DNA from: Anaerolineales bacterium UBA3499
GTDB taxonomy: Bacteria; Chloroflexota; Anaerolineae; Anaerolineales; UBA11657
Reading direction: 5' to 3'
Assembly (NCBI GenBank): GCA_002377585.1
Contig: DFQC01000007.1
Location: 62,001-126,000, forward strand
Length of the DNA stretch: 64,000 nucleotides
Below, in pieces: positions 24,846-33,319 of the stretch (position 1 is its first letter; each line of letters opens with the position of its first letter). Position numbers and translations under genes: made by a program. Below the pieces are notes generated by a model that was not told the DNA's origin, ran no database searches, and was given only the letters and a program-made list of their open reading frames with translations.

Positions 24846-25862
24846 ATGAGATTCCTTATTACAGGTGGTGCTGGTTTCATTGGCAGCCATTTATCAGAGG
24901 ATTTATTGGCAGCTGGCCATAGTGTGGTTGCTATAGATGATCTTTCTACTGGCAGAATGGACAATGTAGAGTCGGTGTCAAAAAAGAAGGAATTTCAATT
25001 AGTAGTTGAATCTATTACTAATACAACAGTGATGGATCGTTTAGTGAGTGAGTGCGATATCATCGTACATTTAGCTGCTGCAGTTGGTGTTGAGCTTATT
25101 GTTCGTTCACCTGTGCATACAATAGAGACTAATGTAATGGGTACAGAGAACGTGTTGCGGACAGCTCGTCGTTATCGTAAAAAAATACTTATTGCATCCA
25201 CATCTGAGATTTACGGGAAATTGAATAATGTACCCTTCAAGGAAGATGACGATAGCCTGATGGGTGCTACCACTCGTCATCGTTGGGCTTATGCTACTTC
25301 AAAGGCGTTGGACGAATTCCTAGCATTGGCTTACCACAAGGAAATGGGTCTACCAGTAGTCATTTTCCGCTTGTTTAATACAATAGGTCCGCGTCAACGG
25401 GGACGTTATGGGATGGTTGTACCGCGTTTTGTGAGTCAGGCTTTGTCAGGCTCTGACATAACAGTTTATGGAGATGGAAATCAGAGTCGGTGCTTTTGCG
25501 ATGTGAGAGACGTCATCCCTGCAATTAAATCACTGGCTGAATCTTCTGCAGCCGAGGGGCGTGTATTCAATATAGGTGCTAACGATGAAATATCTATTAT
25601 TGACTTGGCGCGTAAAGTAAAAGATATGTGTAACAGTCAGTCAAAAATCATTCTAGTTCCTTATGAACAAGCTACGGAAGAGGGATTTGAAGATATGCGT
25701 CGTCGGATTCCTGATATTAGTCGCATTAATGACCTCATTGGGTGGAATCCGCGTATTGAACTAGATGATACTATTGCGGACATCATCAAACAATTTAAGG
25801 AAGATGGTTTAAGTGACACGATCACGGAAATCCCTAATGGAGAGCGAGTAGTGGTAGATTGA
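24846..25862 (+). CDS. NAD-dependent epimerase/decarboxylase (extended SDR)
   Basis: A 338-residue nucleotide-sugar SDR: TGGAGFIGSHLSE NAD site, HLAAAVGVELIV, ASTSEIYGK, then YATSK (YxxxK catalytic pair), FRLFNTIGPRQ, YGMVVPRFVSQAL and VYGDGNQSRCFCDVRDV. The GxRQ and DGxQxRxFxxVxDV elements are shared by UDP-glucuronate decarboxylases and UDP-GlcNAc/UDP-GlcA 4-epimerases. The TRHRWAYATSK loop recalls the UDP-GlcA decarboxylase branch, but the product is not certain. It starts the second glycan locus; the nucleotide-sugar dehydrogenase that could make its uronate substrate begins 9 bp downstream. Confidence 0.82.
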   Translation: MRFLITGGAGFIGSHLSEDLLAAGHSVVAIDDLSTGRMDNVESVSKKKEFQLVVESITNTTVMDRLVSECDIIVHLAAAVGVELIVRSPVHTIETNVMGTENVLRTARRYRKKILIASTSEIYGKLNNVPFKEDDDSLMGATTRHRWAYATSKALDEFLALAYHKEMGLPVVIFRLFNTIGPRQRGRYGMVVPRFVSQALSGSDITVYGDGNQSRCFCDVRDVIPAIKSLAESSAAEGRVFNIGANDEISIIDLARKVKDMCNSQSKIILVPYEQATEEGFEDMRRRIPDISRINDLIGWNPRIELDDTIADIIKQFKEDGLSDTITEIPNGERVVVD

Positions 25863-25871
25863 TCGCTCGCT

Positions 25872-27194
25872 TTGCCCATGCCCAAATCGCTTAGTGCAGC
25901 TCTAACAGATAAGATCCAAAATAAAGAGGCCCGCGTAGGTATTATTGGCCTTGGTTATGTTGGACTGCCTTTGGCTGTTGAATTTGCTCAGGCAGGCTAC
26001 CATGTTGTGGGTATTGATACAGATTCAATCAAAGTGGATGCCCTGAATAGGGGTGATTGCTATATCACTGATATATCAGCCGAATTGTTTAGTGATATGG
26101 TCGCAACGGGTCGACTAATGGCCACGCAGGATTACCTAGCTATCGGTGAGCTTGATGCTATTAGCATATGTGTTCCTACACCACTTCGGAAAACTCGAGA
26201 TCCTGATATGTCATATGTTGTAGCTGCCGCTAATCAAATAGCTAAGTATTTGCGGCCAGGCACTCTGGTTATTTTGGAGAGCACAACGTATCCTGGCACT
26301 ACTGCTGAGGTGGTATTGCCTATTATGCTTGGAAACGGCTATGTTATTGGTGAAGACATATTTTTAGCATATTCACCAGAAAGGATTGATCCGGCGAATA
26401 CTACTTATGGTGTTCATAACACACCGAAAGTGATTGGCGGGGTCACAATAGATTGTGCTGATGTAGCTACGGCACTCTACGATACAGTAGTGGAAGAGGT
26501 GGTTAAAGTCTCTTCTACACAAGCAGCTGAAATGGTGAAACTGCTCGAAAACACATTTCGAGCTGTAAACATAGGTCTTATTAACGAAATGGCTATCATG
26601 TGTGATAAGTTGGGAATTGATGTATGGGAAGTAATAGAAGCTGCAAAAACAAAACCATTTGGATATATGCCATTTTATCCAGGGCCTGGTTTGGGGGGAC
26701 ATTGTATCCCTATTGATCCTCTTTATCTTTCATGGAAACTAAAATCACTGAATTTTAATGCACGTTTCATAGAGCTTGCTGATGAAATAAATACTAATAT
26801 GCCTCGTTATGTGGTGCGAAAGGTTGCGGAAGCTTTGAATGAAGATAGTAAACCAGTTCGTGGATCCAGGGTACTGATATTAGGTGTTGCATATAAGGCT
26901 GATGTAGGTGATGTACGTGAAGCACCAGCGTTAGATATCATACAGCTTTTGAAGCAGCAAGGAGCGATAGTTCATTATCATGATCCTTATGTGTCTAGTA
27001 TACAGTTTGATCAAGTAGATATGAATTCTGTTGATTATGACATGTCAATTTTGGAGTCAGTAGATTGTGTAATTATTGTGACTGATCATAGTTATTATAA
27101 CTGGACTGACATTCTGAATCATACTAATTTGGTTGTTGATACTCGGAATGCTACAGTGGGCTTGAATGGCCTTGCCAGGGTAGTCAAGATATAA
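25872..27194 (+). CDS. nucleotide-sugar dehydrogenase, UDP-GlcNAc 6-dehydrogenase (WbpA)-like
   Basis: Oxidises C6 of a UDP-sugar to the uronate using NAD. At 440 residues it has VGIIGLGYVGLPLAVEFAQAGY as Rossmann fold, VPTPLRKTRDPD, ESTTYPGTT, LLENTFRAVNIGLINEMA and PGPGLGGHCIPIDPLYLSWK with the catalytic Cys. The TTYPGTTxE and GGHCIPIDPxYLxWK forms are those of the WbpA/WbpO branch (UDP-GlcNAc/GalNAc dehydrogenase) and not of the WecC branch represented at 7.8 kb. The preceding SDR is 9 bp upstream and GT4 transferases follow, so it probably feeds a uronic-acid-containing glycan. Confidence 0.85.
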   Translation: MPMPKSLSAALTDKIQNKEARVGIIGLGYVGLPLAVEFAQAGYHVVGIDTDSIKVDALNRGDCYITDISAELFSDMVATGRLMATQDYLAIGELDAISICVPTPLRKTRDPDMSYVVAAANQIAKYLRPGTLVILESTTYPGTTAEVVLPIMLGNGYVIGEDIFLAYSPERIDPANTTYGVHNTPKVIGGVTIDCADVATALYDTVVEEVVKVSSTQAAEMVKLLENTFRAVNIGLINEMAIMCDKLGIDVWEVIEAAKTKPFGYMPFYPGPGLGGHCIPIDPLYLSWKLKSLNFNARFIELADEINTNMPRYVVRKVAEALNEDSKPVRGSRVLILGVAYKADVGDVREAPALDIIQLLKQQGAIVHYHDPYVSSIQFDQVDMNSVDYDMSILESVDCVIIVTDHSYYNWTDILNHTNLVVDTRNATVGLNGLARVVKI

Positions 27195-27207
27195 CTTTAC
27201 TGTACAG

Positions 27208-28374
27208 ATGCGTCTATATGTGGTCTCTGGTTCTTATCATCCTGAGGTCGGTGGTCCTTCTACCTATCTTAGAAGACTGCTGCCCGAACTCATAGAACGT
27301 GGACATCATGTTTCTGTTATTACCTATACTGATGCCAAAATTAGTGGAATAGATGATAGTTTTTCTTATCACGTATATCGAGTTTCGCGCAGCTGGCCTC
27401 TAATCCTGCGATTAGTTTTGTTCACTATTAATATATTATGGAGAGCTCGCGATTATGACGTACTGTTTGTAAGCGATTATGGCTTACCTGCTATTTTGGC
27501 TAATCTGATATTACGTAAACCTATAGTTTTGAAAAATGTGAGCGATTTTGCTTGGGAATATAGCGTGCGCCATAATTGGATTAACAAAAAACAAACTATC
27601 GATGAATTTCAAATTAGTAACCATGGATGGAGAGTGCGTGTGTTCCAGGCAATACGTGCATGGTATACGAAAAAGGCTAGTTTGGTCATTGTTCCCAGCA
27701 AATATATAGGTAAATTGGTTTCAAGTTGGGGTGTTCCACCTGATCAAATTAGAGTTGTCTACAATTCTCTAGATTATAGTCGTTTTGATAATTTGCCTAG
27801 CAAAAAAGATGTTCGCAAAACATTGGGTTATTCTGAAAAATTGCCTATAGTGCTGACTGCGGCTAGATTGGTATCATGGAAGGGTGTTGATAGTATCATA
27901 CGTACTATTGCGCGAATTAGAGATGATTTTCCTAGGGTAAACTTGATGGTAGTAGGTGATGGTCCTGAGCGTAGACAACTGGAAAAACTGGCTGTTGAAT
28001 CTGAATTACCGGTGCAATTCCTTGGTTTTAAATCTCAGGAGAATTTATACCATATTATGCGTGCTGCAGATGTGTTTGTCCTATTTTCAACCTATGAAGG
28101 CATGCCTCATTCAGTTTTAGAAGCAATGGCTTGTGGAACTCCGGTGGTAGCATCATCAATTGGTGGTACAGTTGAGGTGATAACAGATCAAGTAAATGGA
28201 TTGCTTGTGCCTGCTGGCAATGAAGCAGCTTTAGCGGATGCCATTAAACAACTATTAAACCAAGTTTCTTTGGCACAAAAACTGTCGATAGGTGCAGCTA
28301 ATACATTACAACGGTTTTCATGGGACAGTCTAATTGAAACAACAGAGAATGTTTTGCTGGAGGCCATCAATTGA
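27208..28374 (+). CDS. GT4 family glycosyltransferase
   Basis: A 388-residue GT-B retaining glycosyltransferase. The N-terminal domain starts with VVSGSYHPEVGGPSTYLRRL, the G-G-P-S-T loop that contacts donor phosphate. The C-terminal domain has LTAARLVSWKGVDSIIRTI, VGDGPERRQLE, and the E-x7-E acidic motif in STYEGMPHSVLEAMACGTPVVAS. It is the first of three GT4 genes joined by 4-bp overlaps (27208-30547), which will be translated together. Donor and acceptor are unknown; the neighbourhood suggests a UDP-sugar donor made by the upstream SDR and dehydrogenase. Confidence 0.88.
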   Translation: MRLYVVSGSYHPEVGGPSTYLRRLLPELIERGHHVSVITYTDAKISGIDDSFSYHVYRVSRSWPLILRLVLFTINILWRARDYDVLFVSDYGLPAILANLILRKPIVLKNVSDFAWEYSVRHNWINKKQTIDEFQISNHGWRVRVFQAIRAWYTKKASLVIVPSKYIGKLVSSWGVPPDQIRVVYNSLDYSRFDNLPSKKDVRKTLGYSEKLPIVLTAARLVSWKGVDSIIRTIARIRDDFPRVNLMVVGDGPERRQLEKLAVESELPVQFLGFKSQENLYHIMRAADVFVLFSTYEGMPHSVLEAMACGTPVVASSIGGTVEVITDQVNGLLVPAGNEAALADAIKQLLNQVSLAQKLSIGAANTLQRFSWDSLIETTENVLLEAIN

Positions 28375-29486
28375 ATTTGCTGATGCTTAGTGGTGATACC
28401 TCTGTTGTCAGAGGTGAGCGAGGAGCTTTCTACAATACACTAAGTGAATTGTCATCACATTGGGAAAATATCGATATTCTTACTAGTCATGTAGCTGGTG
28501 TGACTAGATACAAATGTTTTGGCAACGTAAATTTCTATTGTTCAAATTATGCGAAGATACTGCAGCCGTATTTTATACGGAAACAAGGACGCGCATTAGC
28601 TGACATGCAGAATTACAACTTGATAGTTTCACATGATTATGGATGGTTTCTTAACGGCGTCGGAGCTAAATGGTTGGCTTCGAATATTGAAGTACCCTAT
28701 ATTAGTGAAATACATCACGTTGATGGATATCCTCGCGCAGCTAATTTTAGAGACAAGCTTCAACCATGGTTGACACGTTGGTATATCAGGCAGACAATGG
28801 ATCATGTTTTGGGTTTTCGCATCACCAATTCTATTGAGTTGAAACCCTTGTTAGAAAACTGGGGAGTGCCGCCAAATCAGATTCTCTTGTTATACAGTAT
28901 GTACTTGGATTTTGATGTATTTAGACCAATGTCTGTTCCTTTAGAGTATGATGCTATTTTTGTGGGTCGAATGACAGCTAATAAGGCTCCATTTTTGTTT
29001 TTAGAGGGAGTTGCAAAAGCTGCTAATGAGAAAAAAGATATACGAGTGTTGATTGTAGGTCAAGGTCCTCTAGTCTCCAAATTGCGTAAACGCACTATGA
29101 CACTTGGATTGTCTGATAATGTTGACTTCATAAGATGGATTTCCAATACGGATGAGCTTGCAAATTATTACCGCAGTTCCAGATGTTTGGTGTGTACTTC
29201 TTATAGTGAGGGTGGTCCGAGAGTAGTGGCCGAAGCACTAGCTTGTGGTACTCCGATAATTACAACCCGCGTTGGACTCAGTAGTGAATTAATCGAAGAT
29301 GGTGTCAATGGATTTTTTATAGACTGGTCGGCTGATATGCTAGCGAATCGGCTTTTACAAATGAGTAATAATACTGGTTTGCGAGATACTATGGCTATTG
29401 AAGCACCAAAGTCGGTACAGAAATTTGAAAAAGTACATGTTGTGAATAAGTATGCGTCCTATTATAAGCAGTTGGTGTCTAAATGA
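28371..29486 (+). CDS. GT4 family glycosyltransferase, TTG start
   Basis: A 371-residue GT-B protein with FVGRMTANKAPFLFLEGV, IVGQGPLVSKLR and the donor-site helix SYSEGGPRVVAEALACGTPIITT carrying E-x7-E. The N-terminal domain is less conserved than in its neighbours. The start appears to be a TTG at 28371 that overlaps the upstream TGA (TTGA), a stop-start overlap that argues for translational coupling. Middle gene of the three-GT4 string. Confidence 0.83.
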   Translation: MNLLMLSGDTSVVRGERGAFYNTLSELSSHWENIDILTSHVAGVTRYKCFGNVNFYCSNYAKILQPYFIRKQGRALADMQNYNLIVSHDYGWFLNGVGAKWLASNIEVPYISEIHHVDGYPRAANFRDKLQPWLTRWYIRQTMDHVLGFRITNSIELKPLLENWGVPPNQILLLYSMYLDFDVFRPMSVPLEYDAIFVGRMTANKAPFLFLEGVAKAANEKKDIRVLIVGQGPLVSKLRKRTMTLGLSDNVDFIRWISNTDELANYYRSSRCLVCTSYSEGGPRVVAEALACGTPIITTRVGLSSELIEDGVNGFFIDWSADMLANRLLQMSNNTGLRDTMAIEAPKSVQKFEKVHVVNKYASYYKQLVSK

Positions 29487-30547
29487 GGCTGCTTTACATC
29501 ACCTATAAGGTAGATTCTGCTGATAGTTTGGTAGGACATGTTGTGAGTTGGATCAGAGGCCTGTCGACTGAATTTGCATCAATAGAAGTAATTTGTCTGG
29601 AATACGGTGGAGAAGATCTTCCAGAAAATGTACGTGTGCACTCATTGGTGGACGGGAAGGGGAATACTAGACTTAGTCGTTATATCAAATTTTGGCAAAT
29701 AGCATGGAAAATACGCCATTCTGTGGAAATTGTTTTTTGTCAATTTAGTCCAGAATATGTGCTAGGAATAGCTCCGTTGGCTGTGTTATATTCTTGGCCC
29801 ATTATTATTTGGTATACCCACAGGCACGTGAGCTGGCGTTTGCGGATTGCTACTATGTTGTCTAAATGTGTTGTGACAGCTTCGCTAGAAAGTTTTCAAA
29901 TCAAGACGAATAAGACATCTGTGATTGGACATGGTATAAACACTGATCAATTTAGACCTAGTTCTAATGTTACTACAGGACCATCAGTGATATTATCTGT
30001 AGGTCGGTTATCCCCAATTAAAAATTACGAATTGTTGATTGACTCTATTCAATCTCTACGTAACTGTCATGGCAATGAGGACTTTGTGGTTCGTATCGTT
30101 GGTGGAGATGAAGGTAACGCACCAGAAAATTATAGGTCTATATTACAAGAACGAATAGATGAATCTGGATTGGGTCAACTTGTAGAGTTGGTTGGACCAA
30201 TTCCATATGAGCAAATAATGGGCGAATATATAGGTGCGAGCGCGCACATTAATCTTTGTTCAACGGGTGGTATGGATAAGGCTGTGTTAGAAGGAATGGC
30301 ATGTGGGGTGCCAACCCTAGTTCGTAATGAGTCATTTGCTTCGATGGCAAATGTTACTTCGGGTTTGGAATTGCTAAAATCTGATAATTCAGACTTGATA
30401 GCTAAACGTATTCTAAAATTGATTGGAATGTCACAAGATGACAGAAAAATCATTGGAAAAGATATGTGGGAGCTAGTTAATCTGTCTCATGGTCAAGATA
30501 AATTTATCGGGACTTTGGCCAAGACTATACAAAGATTAGCTGACTAG
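29483..30547 (+). CDS. GT4 family glycosyltransferase
   Basis: A 354-residue GT-B protein. Recognisable parts are VIGHGINTDQFRP, SVGRLSPIKNYELLIDSI, ELVGPIPYEQIMGEY and STGGMDKAVLEGMACGVPTLVR, in which the first Glu of the E-x7-E motif is replaced (GGMDKAVLE). This places Asp or Gly where the catalytic Glu normally sits and may mark a variant subfamily. The ATG overlaps the upstream TGA (ATGA). Last of the coupled trio; a 38-bp gap precedes the large GT-C gene. Confidence 0.8.
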   Translation: MRLLYITYKVDSADSLVGHVVSWIRGLSTEFASIEVICLEYGGEDLPENVRVHSLVDGKGNTRLSRYIKFWQIAWKIRHSVEIVFCQFSPEYVLGIAPLAVLYSWPIIIWYTHRHVSWRLRIATMLSKCVVTASLESFQIKTNKTSVIGHGINTDQFRPSSNVTTGPSVILSVGRLSPIKNYELLIDSIQSLRNCHGNEDFVVRIVGGDEGNAPENYRSILQERIDESGLGQLVELVGPIPYEQIMGEYIGASAHINLCSTGGMDKAVLEGMACGVPTLVRNESFASMANVTSGLELLKSDNSDLIAKRILKLIGMSQDDRKIIGKDMWELVNLSHGQDKFIGTLAKTIQRLAD

Positions 30548-30585
30548 CAATATGGTGTCTTGCTCGTGCTTATGATCTCCGTTGC

Positions 30586-33312
30586 GTGGATGGATTGGTG
30601 ACAGAAAAACTATTGAATTTTAGAAAGTACGTTCCACTAATTATCATAGTAGTATTAGCTGGATTATTACGTACATATCAAACTGGTGCCGAGTTCTTTG
30701 GCGGTGACGATGCTTACATTAGTATCAAAGCTGTCCAGATAGCGCGTTATGGTGAGACCCATTTATTAGGACCACCTTCTTCATTAGGGTTAGTTCACTC
30801 CCCTTTATCAGTATATTTATATGCCATACCATATCTTATAAGTCCTGATCCTGTTGGAGCACAGATATTTACGGGATTGATGAATACACTTGCAGTGGCA
30901 ATTTTGTATTTGATCACCCTCAGATACTTTGGGACGAGAGCAGCAATTATTGCTTCATTACTATATGCAGTGCATCCTCATATGGTCTTTGCAAGTCGAG
31001 TGATAAATAACGCGCAGATTGGAGCACCTTTTGTTTTGTTATACCTTTTGTCTGGTTTACTTGGATATTATGAAAACAAAGGATGGGCCAGAATTATGCA
31101 TTTGCCTCTACTAAGTCTTGCGGGCCAATGTCATCCTCATACATTTGCGCTTGCACCATTATCAGTCATGATATTTATACAGTCTATGATTGTTCAGTCT
31201 GATAAGCGGCGCATGATATTCATGCAAACTCTTATTGGTGCAGGCGTGTTTTTATTGTTGCTTGTACCATGGTCTATTGGAATTTATGGGTTTGCCGAAC
31301 ATGTAGATATATTACATAGAGTACAAAATATGCCTTCGACAGGAGAAATCCAAGACCAAATAATGTTTGGGGGTATTGGGCATATTGTGCAATCTATCTA
31401 TCATCTGGAGAGAATTTCAGACAATTGGCTAAAGCCTTTACAGGCCATCATAACAATTGTTGCTATTGTGTGGATGTTTTATAGATCGATACGTGCTCGG
31501 AGAATTCTGCCTGGATTGACAATCATCTTGTGTTTTATGCTTGTCCCCATTGTAACTTGGTTGATTCAAGCTCATTGGGTGGTAGATTATTGGTGGCCCA
31601 GTCTGCCAGCTGTATTTATGATCCAAGGCGTATTGTTAGGAGGGATTAGTAAGCGCAATAGATTTTCTAGTCATAGTAAATCTACGGTTCTCGGTAAAGG
31701 CTTGTCAAGAAGCACATATCTCAAATGGTTGGGGTCTATATTGGCTTTGGTTTTATCATTTACTCATTTGGTGGAATATCTAAAGTCAGACTATCCTCCG
31801 CCGCCAGTCTCGCTTGATGAGCTGGTAAATGCAATGGAAGTTGCAGTAACTAGGTCTAATGAAAATGATAAGGAACTAGTGGTACTGCTAGCTGATGGAC
31901 ACAGGGGATTGCCATGGGCTTTTCTGCGGGAATATGCTTTGTTGAAGTACGGTTTGGAGGGATTTTTAGTAGAACCTGACCAGCCGATACCTATTCCTAT
32001 GCAAGGAGCTGTACTGATAGGGGACGGTAATAATGATAGTCGGAATACACTGTTTATAGATGGAGAAACTACTTTTGCTAGAGCACGATTAGCATTTCTT
32101 CCTTCTCAAGACCAGTTTGATGTGGATGTTAGATCTGTGACGCCTTTTGTTTTTGAAAATCAAGTTACTGTTAACGGGTTTTATCTACCATTATCTGATA
32201 GCAAACCTGTGCCGGGTGAAACATGGACCATATTTATGATAATGGAGTCTAACAGTGTGGTTGCTGAAGATTTCAAGGTGTTTGTACATGTTGTGGATGA
32301 ATATGGCAACAAATATGCGCAATCTGACCAACGTGGCCTGGGGGGACAAACGCAGACCAAGACTTCAATGTATGCAAGTCAGTTTGACCTGTTGCTATCT
32401 AACGATTTACCAGTTGAGGGTAATCTTTATCTTCATTTTGGCATGTATGATGATAGTGGTCAGGTGAAGTTGCTGGAAATAAATGAAAATGCCATTAGTG
32501 ATATTGGTGATATTCAAATTCGTGGAGTGAGTCCTGCCATATCTGTTTGGCCTAATGGATTAGAATTGCTTGAAGTTGAAATTGATAATCAAATTCAGCA
32601 GGGACCACCTGTGATTGTGAAAACCAATTGGCATTCCTCGAGTGATTTATTGTCTCATCCTAAAGTGCAATGGAATATATATGATACTGATGATAATAAG
32701 GTGTTTCAAGATATTATTAACATCATTCCAGCAGATTTGAATGAGTTTTGGCCTCAAGGAGTATTTTACGCAGCAATGCATGAGTTGAGGGTTCCTACTG
32801 ATTTACAACCAGGGAAATACACTTTGGAGTTGGATGTGACAGACACATCCAAGCGTGAATATTTTAATCAATACGAACAAAGTTTTGAAATTATAGAACG
32901 AGAGCGCATATATGATTTTCCGGACCCTAGTAAAGTAGTAGGAGTTGTTTTCAGTGACAAAATCAAACTTATAGGATATGAGTTGGATAGTGACCAATCC
33001 TCGTTGAATCTTACATTAGTTTGGCAAGCTGCTGGAAACATCACTAAGGACTACAAATATTTTGTTCATATAAGTAAGCAGGATAAAGTGGTCGCTCAGG
33101 TGGATTCGATGCCACAAAAATGGGCATATCCAACTTCTTGGTGGGCAACGGGAGAATTCGTTGTTGACGAATTAACTTTTGATATTAGTAATATCCAGAC
33201 TGATGATTATGTGATTACGCTTGGGTTTTATGATCCTGAAGATGGCAAGCGTCTACGCGTGCATCTACCTAACGGTAAGCAATTCGAGGAAGATAGGGTA
33301 AGTTTGCAATAA
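30586..33312 (+). CDS. large GT-C membrane glycosyltransferase with repeated C-terminal beta domains, copy A
   Basis: A 908-residue protein: GT-C membrane core with GGDDAY (acidic motif, residues 39-44), about 11 membrane helices up to about residue 405, then a soluble part of about 500 residues. The tail holds a first beta module (TIFMIMESN, FKVFVHVVDEYGNKYAQ, LHFGMYDDSG) and a last one from residue 823 (YKYFVHI, VAQVDSMP, YPTSWWATGE, GFYDPEDGKRL). The start is a GTG at 30586; the in-frame GTG at 30598 is an alternative. It is followed after 7 bp by an 899-residue paralogue with the same architecture. The tail probably lies outside the membrane and may bind the glycan or protein acceptor; this is inferred. 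Confidence 0.75.
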   Translation: MDGLVTEKLLNFRKYVPLIIIVVLAGLLRTYQTGAEFFGGDDAYISIKAVQIARYGETHLLGPPSSLGLVHSPLSVYLYAIPYLISPDPVGAQIFTGLMNTLAVAILYLITLRYFGTRAAIIASLLYAVHPHMVFASRVINNAQIGAPFVLLYLLSGLLGYYENKGWARIMHLPLLSLAGQCHPHTFALAPLSVMIFIQSMIVQSDKRRMIFMQTLIGAGVFLLLLVPWSIGIYGFAEHVDILHRVQNMPSTGEIQDQIMFGGIGHIVQSIYHLERISDNWLKPLQAIITIVAIVWMFYRSIRARRILPGLTIILCFMLVPIVTWLIQAHWVVDYWWPSLPAVFMIQGVLLGGISKRNRFSSHSKSTVLGKGLSRSTYLKWLGSILALVLSFTHLVEYLKSDYPPPPVSLDELVNAMEVAVTRSNENDKELVVLLADGHRGLPWAFLREYALLKYGLEGFLVEPDQPIPIPMQGAVLIGDGNNDSRNTLFIDGETTFARARLAFLPSQDQFDVDVRSVTPFVFENQVTVNGFYLPLSDSKPVPGETWTIFMIMESNSVVAEDFKVFVHVVDEYGNKYAQSDQRGLGGQTQTKTSMYASQFDLLLSNDLPVEGNLYLHFGMYDDSGQVKLLEINENAISDIGDIQIRGVSPAISVWPNGLELLEVEIDNQIQQGPPVIVKTNWHSSSDLLSHPKVQWNIYDTDDNKVFQDIINIIPADLNEFWPQGVFYAAMHELRVPTDLQPGKYTLELDVTDTSKREYFNQYEQSFEIIERERIYDFPDPSKVVGVVFSDKIKLIGYELDSDQSSLNLTLVWQAAGNITKDYKYFVHISKQDKVVAQVDSMPQKWAYPTSWWATGEFVVDELTFDISNIQTDDYVITLGFYDPEDGKRLRVHLPNGKQFEEDRVSLQ

Positions 33313-33319
33313 AATACAT

